A stretch of 15,360 bases of DNA from Deltaproteobacteria bacterium. GTDB lineage: Bacteria > Desulfobacterota > Syntrophia > Syntrophales > Smithellaceae. Position numbers and translations under genes: made by a program. The notes beneath the pieces were generated by a model. It worked only from the letters and a program-made list of their open reading frames with translations, did no database searches and was not told the DNA's origin. Below are positions 13,701-15,360 of this stretch, piece after piece. Numbering within the stretch: the first letter of the stretch is position 1; every line of letters begins with the position of its first letter. The DNA lies in NCBI GenBank assembly GCA_009668925.1, contig SBEK01000095.1:1-15360 (forward strand). The letters run 5' to 3'.

Positions 13701-15360
13701 CGAGAGTCCGCCTTCCAATGAAGCTCAGGCGATGGTGAATATCGATCCTCCGCAGCCTCCCCTATCTCTGTCCTTATCGGTGATCGCCCGGGGCGGTGCC
13801 CTCAGCGCAGCCTGGACATACGGCGGACAGGCACCTATGGCCTGCAACCTGTATCGCGGCGTGACGTCCGGTGGCCCGTATATAAAAATAAACGGCATCC
13901 TCATCACCGCCGACACGTTCCTGGATGATAATCTGACTAACGGCACAACTTATTATTATGTCGTAACGGCAATTGATGCGCTGGGCAATGAGAGCGCCTA
14001 TTCCCCTGAAGCCATGGGAACACCGCAGGATCGTGAATCGCCGCTTGCGCCGAACATCTATTGCCCGGCGATCCCGGGCATACCGGTCACGCTTTATCAA
14101 AGCGTAACGGATATCATGGGCAATGCCGAACCCGGATCGACTGTGGAGTTATTCAGAAACGGTGTGTCGCGGGGTCGGGTAACGGCCGTAAATCAAACAT
14201 TTACCCGCAAGGCATTGCTGGAAGATGCCGCAAACGTTGCCGTGTCGCCGGACGGTGTGATGGTGACGTATGATCAGAACGATTATGTCTGGTTAAAAAA
14301 TCTTCTCGACGGTACTCTGAAGCAGATAGGTGCCGGTTATTCGCGGACAGCGTGGGCGCCTGATTCGATGAAATTTGCTTATAGAAATGATGATTCCCGC
14401 TACCAGATATATAATATCAAGACCGGTGTCGGCACTGCGTTGACCAATGACGAAAATCTCTATGAGGAAAACCTGTCCTGGTCATCTGACGGCGATAAAG
14501 TGGCCTTTGTCCGCGGTAACGATGAATGGAACGCCTGGGTCAAGAATCTGGCAAGCGGAGAACTCAAGCAGGTCACTCTCTCGGGCAGTGTGTATAATGC
14601 TCGAATCTCACCGGACGGGACCCGAATTGCTTACTTCGAGAATTATGATGTATACGTCGTTCAGGCCGGGAAACTTCAGACGATCAAAATCGATTCGGAT
14701 ACAAACGCAGATTGGATAAGCTGGTCACCCGACAGCAAAATGATAGCGTATGTATCGACCAGAAATTCGCCGAATAATATTCTGGTTGCCGATGTCGGGA
14801 CCAACCAGATTATCAGAGCGATCAATTCCCCGGACAATGGAATGAGCCCCATCTGGGCGCCCGACGGGCAGAGCATCATTTTCCTGCAGAAGAACAGCGG
14901 CGCCGGGTATACTGCTTATGAGGCTCGCGTGAATTCCGGAGAGATTCAGCCTCTGGCTTCCAATATCGGCGACAATTACTCCTATATGGATTGTCTGAGA
15001 TCGGGTGATATTGTTTACTACGATCAAAATCAATTAAATGTCGTGACCCGGAAAGGGCAATTCAGTTTCAAAGACGCGGCGCTGAAGGAGGGAATGAATA
15101 CTTTCCATGTTACCGCCGCCGATGCGTTGGGAAATATCAGCTCGCCCTCGGACGCGATAAATGTCCTTTTTAACGCAAGCGCAACACCCGACCTGGAAGT
15201 GACGGTTGACGATATTGCGGTTTACCCGCCGTATCCCCAACCCGGTGAAAAGGCATCAATCTATGTATCACCCAGAAATACGGGTGCGGCCGATGCCCGG
15301 AATGTGAACATTGCAATCTACATGCTGACCAACGGCAAATGGACGCTCTTGAAATATGAA
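1657..15360 (+). CDS. Giant exported multidomain protein (metallopeptidase-like, toroid, CARDB, Ig, FN3, propellers), 3' end outside window
   Basis: One continuous frame of 4,568 codons runs from ATG 1657 to the window edge without a stop; no frameshift is visible. Residues 1-31 are a Sec signal peptide with no lipobox cysteine, so the protein should leave the cytoplasm. The order is: HExxH peptidase-like domain, DGGWG toroid, four CARDB domains, then a long stalk of Ig-like, FlgD/SPNGDG and FN3 domains carrying two PD40-type beta-propellers and one F5/8 type C domain, and finally a fifth CARDB domain that the window cuts. Such modules are known for adhesion, carbohydrate or protein binding, and matrix display. 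A surface or extracellular adhesin with a protease head is the most economical inference. Any anchor or secretion signal would be in the unseen C-terminus. The protein repeats have diverged at the DNA level, so they are old duplications and unlikely to be an assembly artefact. Its own promoter region suggests separate regulation from the two upstream genes. Confidence 0.95.
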   Translation, partial: MDGVCRSITDYWKYFLILFSVLLFFPADGIAQEFTARSIGNYGNIAVMEVTGNYDANNSDAGTTAIPRRIIANEFFKVYKDEYDFIVVFSNFDFLMPKPQALAFYHGVKNDTQGIGVPLFDNTALYGSHGRLQGMVDMGNTAALVSDPLNPGFENSLGTLSHELMHRWSAFVKFNDLAGSPSSALLGEDGMHWSFLLDSGASLMYGNHWQDNGNGTFTSIAVRKNYSPLDLYLMGFIDKAQVPPLLLIENADVNGARMPELGATITGAARYITIDDIIAAEGERIPAFTDSQKSFKIAFILVTRPGTFSGNELIGIEVMRQEWLKRYSILTDGTGLIDIDLKSKEDIPAGGGYPDPVVIPRPLPPNIEDGVQWLIANQKAEGNWMDLSRTTARDTAEALHALKNFSAAEQYYAAGIQWLADNDLVLTDYLARKIDVLKSSGRAVDAFLADLIGRQNMDGGWGSNKTYMSNPVDTSLALKSLSASGCSDQNIVASAVAYLKSKQNVDGGWGNEEGSNIECTAHVLGAFKTYRQQYILEDQIKSGAAFLSARQNADGGFGNSASTVYDTARAVMALQEVNGLSGAAQRGVNFILGLQSADGSWYGSAFQTALAVTAVWDATVNPDLAVDPQDITFIPNTITRLPASVTIHVRVANRGRTDVPQTRVVLYDGSISDAAIIGEQSVAFPGQSMVSVSFPVVIIDGNTHTFYVSVDPDNTVAESNEVNNVAVNRISPATTYDFETLASDISFSQNPVDITKDVTISSKISNKGTMSAYNVQVKYYIDDPTGRIDIATATVDIPADTVVTSQVVWKTGKAGSSLPVAIEVDPNNAFAEVSETNNKAIAGLTVNGSTQPNLTASFKDIVITPAVINEQGSVNIKATIRNEGFAPVGNAKVDFYLGVPGADGVLIGSRTILSLDAGLSAEVSLDWFDIAVSGEKILYVRVDPDHLLPEITREDNDAFTTITILSIPDLAVSANSITFDPSAPKDGDTVAIHVSVKNLGRQAANGVMVRVLESGTIIGSQIVSTIAGNSQDTATILLNTTGRPGAHEITVAVDPENLIAERSKDNNIATRAFGVQEADLWVTEKYISPNGDGIKDGTDFFFRLSSTQSVKINVINERGEVVRTFNDDSLNNTSGGTVSWNGFNDSGMVVADGNYRITIVDAGDNNIGSLLVSVDNNQSPLIKAIGTKYLLNNNLTCMLPDITDWQWFPDESSLLIQINNTHPEAPEYTAGLYAVSPDGRDISRIVPWEWSDQDAQYSYSIDKEISPDGNRVLVVMKKWDKHNGYSTLALSQLWVVDKDGRNLRLLDSYASPANRWIDRGGWLPDSEQLAYSVNGELWLIKSDGTDKVKVDSTAGGGLGYHKWSPDGKKMIYEYITDESGIWDCRLELINTTGGKRILTLGNDAGEYGFEWLGNDRIIVKSNLYSELNRHLWLVDATDAGQHTKVSDNVLSFEIDPGRTKAFYTEDSPDRTLLKIVDASGHILIVYESLKYKTDSSIAGLKGKASIVSGIQGDADVPVNQNLNASWSPDGTKIALYDNAYELIDTCHSVQYLVVIDLRTNSKKVYPSSTCVNTCDTYSGYQRETKTRLASAQRGLPGAFSIYKTKRPDTSAPYHTEQEPLSVRIKQAANASYLKPLSPVQNSNYADIHLRALLSERNKSAKTQTQPLNGNFRNGYNACIVIVDPSCAQDGSEGLRWLSDNVSLLSSNHDGLFAFNSDDGTRVYLPVSNEATLSPLGRYFTYGQTVDDSSICYGRGYQDIGAVSSLLNLTADLFVKKEKSAIILRGTAADLNFEGYKLEYAHVQDPTVWSLVQPPSDVSVIDDVLTTWVPPSEGVFYVKLTVWDKAGNIKWDRKRVTWGLSASIGNLYKTLDLISPNGDGVKDSVELHYTILEPVNLELNIYDANNNVVRIFTKSHASTGEDFIAWDGRDGNGHAVPDGKYRMQVFDYDFFVTLDNTAPDTNMELSLIKQQCLMRPDEMFPEDCSLYIDLHGLAYDANLGGWTTEYGAGDNPREWFEYLKGESVLAAADEEGNILSPLRMAKIATIAGNDIAWLIGKKIRLTAADYAANRSTAVTSQLEEKVILFKWDDKNLNLKENNAKTAFLPANLIRAGVHELSILLTVRTFIAGVCVQYWNGSRWLSGPQISGLPAGYVNIQWDNTDINPDDIIAVRVRALDETGQEHYSNIFSVRPLLALKGSCDGNVSAYNYTLQKLGRLALQIISTDDINYMEWTDWVVYDAAFGNSVPEGAFKVIDGLANSHRIKPGKNYTVRMLATASGENPQNYEPVMLGYPPKCMQMEMFIDYPEAAQCNALSGAADLKVELKTGLYETANQYVSLDYYLHNAKGPQLIRHIDLSGNQSMSVRIDTTQIPEGRYTAEAVLKYLDLHNDLQTIEARAALVVDKVLPVAAITYPAASTTVCPVKNTSTAGDRFEIPIEGIAADATGVRDYAFYYGIGENLEAPERADVTHINKAPVQGKLGDWNVTNLSGADYNLRLKVVDNVGNTSCQAAKLTIDKRIEINLSSDKYLFSPNSDGVQDEVTVAYDISEYAQIDAHVYRLLEQADHTHGLDQTPVKTMAVGMVHLGGTGHLTWDGTTDAGPAAVDDVYGIALRATDSCSNVNTKWVAARVDNTPPAAVITYPRPPDAVGNIVEVRGTADDLHFQSYILEVGQGQNPESFAHVASGAGAVREETILGKWNTFGLEGAWTLRLTGKDNAGNEQAATVTINLGQRKNLVKDLGVLPVLFSPNTDGKLDAAIVKYELADACQVKIEILDSANMLLRTYADTTLAQGIVTYVWDGKNDAGAVVPDGVYTIMLTAVLSTNAAVTQTESVTVTVDVTTPTIDIKQPLNDSYLKAGALSVFGTVSDKNIREYAAVYSGDSVNGSLDAGGQNRENYIFGTLTDLPEGKYALNLKANDHAENIKDSNIIFTIDATPPKVMLDNPQPGEYYGSNKNTINISGSVIEKNLDYFKLRYGPGDNPAQWIELQSGNTLPANPQLYVWKVGKNDGVADGVYTMSLYAKDKADWTGEAKVRIIIDNMLPDVAITSLKNGDYVRAAIDIQGTAFDANLDHYMLEMSEGQCGTAFKWASFKKSTVPVASGLLGAWRTIPTDGDYCIRLKATDKTGQTAEANVQIKVDTTPPLPTTLSGKIENKADGSLSWIKNTEADLAGYNLFRDGRKVNAESLTANTFVDALLKEGTYKYTVKSIDRAGNESKSSNEVVLKVDMMPPTVRIGSPVDGARINGLLDIKGTAFSSDDFKEYRVSIGRGAAPASWNVVRTSPVPEMFGSLAQWDTIGLPDGVYAVKLEGEDISGNAGTYQISVHVDNTPPPATVLLGAAPNGSNATLTWQAGTASDLEGYLLFRNGQLANAAGVVVGNLKPYLITGTTYVDKSLPDGKIKYYVVAMDQAGNAGDQSNTLEVMIDIHPPHITITEPLNLMKFQNKTLLRGESPDLDIANVEYQYKKATDVTWQTLGNAIIKIPFVTYIDPVALGLTYGDYNVRAVATDKGGNTDPLPASITLTYTDLAAPAAPADLKAMVNGADVTLTWKANQEIDLNGYNIYRAAGSGSKSKLNTTIVKDAAYQNKGLANGSYTYVVTALDALGNESEPSGNVVAKIYAPKLSQPYTPSDRSAISMSGTNGGAGNFLELFVDAGAGPLSQGTVTADGAGAFSVPVLNLASGENKITAAAKDAAGNLSKASEAVYVVFNEPPAAPAGFGAAVQGYDVSLVWNANTEADLAGYNLYRNGVKTKEALSVTSGNATASSSDYFNAPQKAFDGDLTTYWHTYSQTRPESPAWWEVVLPSSELISGLEINWHSYPDGYGGEIVYGGKNYEVQVWSGHAWITHDRVTGNAARQNLFKFSPSYRTDRIRIHVTDAHDPYSIGLADVKVSKDNLISEAYYTDLNVSDGRYAYTLTAVDYYGFESVPTQEQRTSVGDVLLPDAPLNLAAYASGSNIVLNWDAAAEQDLSGYAVYRKDGPDWIRRNPAALSAANTYTDAGLVNGSYIYRVTAIDAAGNESPPSNEAQAMVNIDPPQPPLSLSLSVIARGGALSAAWTYGGQAPMACNLYRGVTSGGPYIKINGILITADTFLDDNLTNGTTYYYVVTAIDALGNESAYSPEAMGTPQDRESPLAPNIYCPAIPGIPVTLYQSVTDIMGNAEPGSTVELFRNGVSRGRVTAVNQTFTRKALLEDAANVAVSPDGVMVTYDQNDYVWLKNLLDGTLKQIGAGYSRTAWAPDSMKFAYRNDDSRYQIYNIKTGVGTALTNDENLYEENLSWSSDGDKVAFVRGNDEWNAWVKNLASGELKQVTLSGSVYNARISPDGTRIAYFENYDVYVVQAGKLQTIKIDSDTNADWISWSPDSKMIAYVSTRNSPNNILVADVGTNQIIRAINSPDNGMSPIWAPDGQSIIFLQKNSGAGYTAYEARVNSGEIQPLASNIGDNYSYMDCLRSGDIVYYDQNQLNVVTRKGQFSFKDAALKEGMNTFHVTAADALGNISSPSDAINVLFNASATPDLEVTVDDIAVYPPYPQPGEKASIYVSPRNTGAADARNVNIAIYMLTNGKWTLLKYE
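1750..2691 (+). other. Zinc metallopeptidase-like domain (residues 32-345)
   Basis: HELMH at residues 162-166 (bases 2140-2154), in the context GTLSHELMHRW, is the HExxH zincin motif; His162 and His166 would bind zinc and Glu163 would be the base. Candidate third ligands are Glu188, Asp189 or His192 in LLGEDGMHWSF, and I cannot choose between them. The conserved-looking SPLDLYLMG at 227-235 and the early strand DEYDFIVVFSNFDF (81-94) match a type of secreted bacterial zincin I have seen annotated only generically. No large propeptide is evident between the signal peptide and the domain. Proteolytic activity is inferred from the motif, and the substrate is unknown. Confidence 0.7.
2752..3501 (+). 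other. Alpha/alpha-toroid of prenyltransferase/squalene-cyclase-type repeats (residues 366-615)
   Basis: Five helical repeats carry the signature loop: NQKAEGNW (377), RQNMDGGWG (454), KQNVDGGWG (503), RQNADGGFG (550) and LQSADGSWYG (594). Each of the last four is followed by a helix such as VDTSLALKSL or YDTARAVMAL. This is the QW/prenyltransferase repeat of squalene-hopene cyclases, protein prenyltransferases and thioester-containing domains. I see neither the cyclase DxDD acid motif nor a GCGEQ thioester, so a binding or structural role is more likely than terpene chemistry. Confidence 0.8.
3517..4875 (+). other. Four tandem CARDB domains (residues 621-1073)
   Basis: Four units begin around residues 621 (NPDLAVDPQDITFIP), 740 (TLASDISFSQNPVDI), 851 (QPNLTASFKDIVITP) and 967 (IPDLAVSANSITFDP). 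Each has the hallmark 'v.v.V.N.G...a.nv.V.ly' strand pair (VANRGRTDVPQTRVVLY, VKNLGRQAANGVMVRVL). The units end in 'VDP.n...E....NN' (VDPDNTVAESNEVNN, VDPENLIAERSKDNN). CARDB is a cell-adhesion-related bacterial Ig-like family. A fifth copy at the window end shows the pattern resumes. Confidence 0.88.
4894..5151 (+). other. SPNGDG/FlgD-like Ig module 1 (residues 1080-1165)
   Basis: It starts with ISPNGDGIKDGTDFFF, then has a pair of strands (VKINVINERGEVVRTF), the turn VSWNGFNDSG and the closing DGNYRITIVDAG. This is the pattern of the FlgD Ig-like fold seen in many secreted proteins. The NGDGxxD loop may bind calcium. Three further copies start near residues 1874, 2528 and 2744. Confidence 0.75.
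5209..6945 (+). other. PD40/TolB-type beta-propeller 1 (residues about 1185-1763)
   Basis: Blade signatures are WFPDESSLLIQI (1207), ISPDGNRVLVVM (1266), WLPDSEQLAYSV (1322), WSPDGKKMIYEY (1363), FEWLGNDRIIVKS (1409), FEIDPGRTKAFYT (1452), WSPDGTKIALYD (1526) and LSPLGRYFTYG (1732). Most are followed by strands of the type LWVVDKDGRNLRLL. This is the WD40-like PD40 repeat of TolB and related propellers, used for protein, peptide or carbohydrate binding. A polar stretch of about 100 residues interrupts the last blades and is listed separately. Confidence 0.85.
6394..6660 (+). other. Polar, probably disordered insertion within propeller 1 (residues 1580-1668)
   Basis: About 90 residues rich in Lys, Arg, Gln, Ser and Asn with few hydrophobic strands interrupt the propeller (for example RETKTRLASAQRG and SERNKSAKTQTQPLNG). 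It is flanked by cysteines at 1546, 1570 and 1574 before and 1678 and 1687 after, which could close it off by disulphides. The frame is unbroken across it. It may be an exposed loop or a processing site; function unknown. Confidence 0.5.
7252..7890 (+). other. FlgD-like module 2 followed by an Ig-like domain (residues 1866-2078)
   Basis: LISPNGDGVKDSVELHY (1873-1888) opens the second SPNGDG module, which closes with AWDGRDGNGHAVPDGKYRM (1925-1942). The linked LDNTAPDT (1953) starts an Ig-like domain with LHGLAYDANLGGWTTEYGAG in place of the usual 'v.GTA.D.n...Y.le.g.g' strands, then KKIRLTAADYAANR at its end. Insertions (1975-1985 and 2020-2045) make it longer than its relatives. Confidence 0.65.
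7894..8862 (+). other. Unassigned beta-rich region of the giant protein (residues 2080-2402)
   Basis: This part does not carry the repeat signatures of its neighbours. Residues 2080-2188 look like one Ig-type domain (VCVQYWNGSRWLSGPQ, then VRVRALDETGQEHYSN). Residues 2189-2402 could hold two more (VVYDAAFGNSVPEG and YTVRMLATASGEN; then VELKTGLYETANQYVSLDYY and IPEGRYTAEAVLKY). Cys2198, Cys2294 and Cys2309 are in this region. I do not recognise a family. Confidence 0.4.
8863..10164 (+). other. Two Ig-like domains alternating with FlgD-like modules 3 and 4 (residues 2403-2836)
   Basis: Ig-like (2403-2514: VLPVAAITYP, then LRLKVVDNVGNTS) is followed by SPNSDG module 3 (FSPNSDGVQDEVTVAYD at 2528, LTWDGTTDAG at 2589). 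Then comes an Ig-like domain (VDNTPPAAVITYP at 2628, VRGTADDLHFQSYILEV, LTGKDNAGNEQ) and SPNTDG module 4 (FSPNTDGKLDAAIVKYEL at 2744, VWDGKNDAGAVVPDG at 2795). The strict alternation suggests duplication of an Ig plus FlgD-like pair. Module 3 has an extra loop rich in His (QADHTHGLDQ, 2561-2570). Confidence 0.75.
10162..11061 (+). other. Three tandem Ig-like repeats (residues 2836-3135)
   Basis: Units start at VDVTTPTIDIKQP (2836), IDATPPKVMLDNP (2930) and IDNMLPDVAITSL (3035). Each has a 'l.i.G.v.dknl..y.l..g.g' segment (LSVFGTVSDKNIREYAAVYSG, in short) and a closing 'G.Y...L.A.D' strand (GKYALNLKANDHAEN, GVYTMSLYAKDKADW, GDYCIRLKATDKTGQ). They match the 'bacterial Ig, VDNTPP' stalk repeats found in many large surface proteins. 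Confidence 0.75.
11062..12774 (+). other. Alternating fibronectin III and Ig-like domains (residues 3136-3706)
   Basis: The order is FN3 (3136-3223), Ig (3224-3325), FN3 (3326-3423), Ig (3424-3520), FN3 (3524-3617) and Ig (3618-3706). The FN3 units show the pattern 'L.W......DL.GY.LFR.G', 'T.Y.D..L..G.Y.Y.V.A.D.AGN.S' (for instance TEADLAGYNLFRDG at 3163 and VTALDALGNESEPS at 3595). The last Ig unit (GTVTADGAGAFSVPVLNL, VYVVFN) is the intact relative of the domain later split by propeller 2. The role is probably a flexible stalk. Confidence 0.8.
12775..13455 (+). other. Fibronectin III domain split by an F5/8 type C domain (residues 3707-3933)
   Basis: The FN3 begins at PPAAPAGF and runs to NTEADLAGYNLYRNGVKTKE (3731-3750), the same strands as in the FN3 at 3162-3181. 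Its second half, YYTDLNVSDGRYAYTLTAVDYYGFES, appears only at about 3898-3923. The discoidin-like domain occupies the gap, in the loop between the 'GYNLYRNG' strand and the 'Y.D..L..G.Y.Y' strands. Confidence 0.7.
12907..13320 (+). other. F5/8 type C (discoidin-like) domain (residues 3751-3888)
   Basis: The features are ATASSSDYFNAPQKAFDGD (3759-3777) followed by TTYWHTY, then the WWEVVLPSSELISGLEINW strands and YEVQVWSGHAWITHDRV. It ends with FSPSYRTDRIRIHVTD and LADVKVS. The 'AFDGD..T.W' and 'W.V.L.....I.....W' signatures are typical of this family, which usually binds sugars, glycans or lipids. This is therefore the most likely carbohydrate or surface-binding module of the visible protein. 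Confidence 0.8.
13465..14025 (+). other. Two tandem fibronectin III domains (residues 3937-4123)
   Basis: The first starts at LPDAPLNLAAY with VLNWDAAAEQDLSGYAVYRK (3955-3974) and ends VTAIDAAGNESPPSNEA. The second starts at DPPQPPLSLSL with AAWTYGGQAPMACNLYRG and ends NGTTYYYVVTAIDALGNES. In the second the usual 'DL.GY' is replaced by QAPMACNLY, with a lone Cys4063. Confidence 0.82.
14032..15177 (+). other. Ig-like domain split by beta-propeller 2 (residues 4126-4507)
   Basis: The first part (4126-4178) reads MGNAEPGSTVELFRNGVSRGRVTAV. The second part (4465-4507) reads RKGQFSFKDAALKEGMN and DALGNISSPSDAINVLFN. Joined, they align with the intact domain at 3618-3706 (FVDAGAGPLSQGTVTA, then GAGAFSVPVLNLASGEN, ending VYVVFN). 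The propeller is therefore inserted in a loop after the 'G.VTA' strand. Confidence 0.7.
14197..15045 (+). other. PD40/TolB-type beta-propeller 2 (residues 4181-4463)
   Basis: Blade starts are VAVSPDGVMVTY (4194), TAWAPDSMKFAY (4231), LSWSSDGDKVAF (4273), ARISPDGTRIAY (4315), ISWSPDSKMIAY (4354) and PIWAPDGQSIIF (4398), with a degenerate seventh at SGDIVYYDQN (4449). It is compact, with no long insertions, unlike propeller 1. Six or seven blades fit the family. A ligand cannot be inferred. Confidence 0.88.
15184..15360 (+). other. Fifth CARDB domain, cut by the window edge (residues 4510-4568)
   Basis: TPDLEVTVDDIAVYPPYPQPGE followed by VSPRNTGAADARNVNIAIYM repeats the CARDB pattern of residues 621-1073. 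The frame remains open at base 15360, so the domain and an unknown further length of protein continue downstream. Confidence 0.85.

Overview
The window comes from a bacterium. Three genes lie on the + strand, and the last one fills about 90% of the window. That gene is a single uninterrupted reading frame from ATG 1657 to the last base (4,568 codons, no stop). It encodes the N-terminal part of a giant exported multidomain protein whose C-terminus lies beyond the window. The sequence contains no taxonomic marker. The idiom of the domains (CARDB, SPNGDG/FlgD-type Ig, PD40 propellers, fibronectin III repeats of the 'Y..YR....NG.Y.Y.VTA.DA.GNES' style) and a sigma-54-like promoter suggest a Gram-negative of the Desulfobacterota (old Deltaproteobacteria) type. 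That is an inference of moderate to low confidence.

Layout. (1) Bases 1-749: the 3' part of a gene whose start lies upstream; its product is not recognised. (2) Bases 782-1411: a small secreted protein with a PilP/GspC-like beta module that looks split by a charged linker, 32 bases after gene 1 and probably co-transcribed with it. (3) Bases 1412-1656: an intergenic region with a good candidate sigma-54 (-24/-12) promoter, two short dyads upstream of it, a small stem-loop near the predicted transcript start and a strong ribosome binding site. (4) Bases 1657-15360: the megaprotein.

Megaprotein, in order by residue: signal peptide (1-31); zinc metallopeptidase-like domain with HELMH and SPLDLYLMG (about 32-345); alpha/alpha-toroid of prenyltransferase/squalene-cyclase-type DGGWG repeats (366-615); four CARDB domains (621-1073); SPNGDG/FlgD-like module 1 (1080-1165); an Ig-like domain interrupted by beta-propeller 1 (1174-1857, propeller about 1185-1763); FlgD-like module 2 (1866-1950); an Ig-like domain (1954-2078); an unassigned beta-rich stretch (2080-2402); an Ig-like domain (2403-2514); FlgD-like modules 3 and 4 flanking an Ig-like domain (2517-2836); three Ig-like repeats (2836-3135); alternating Ig-like and FN3 domains (3136-3706); an FN3 domain interrupted by an F5/8 type C (discoidin-like) domain (3707-3933); two more FN3 domains (3937-4123); a second Ig-like domain interrupted by beta-propeller 2 (4126-4507); and the start of a fifth CARDB domain (4510 onward).

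Working picture (inference): an exported surface or extracellular-matrix protein with a protease-like head, a long adhesive stalk and bulky binding modules inserted into stalk domains. The small secreted protein just upstream could be an accessory. The most notable observation is the repeated nesting of large domains (two propellers, one discoidin-like domain) inside small Ig or FN3 domains.
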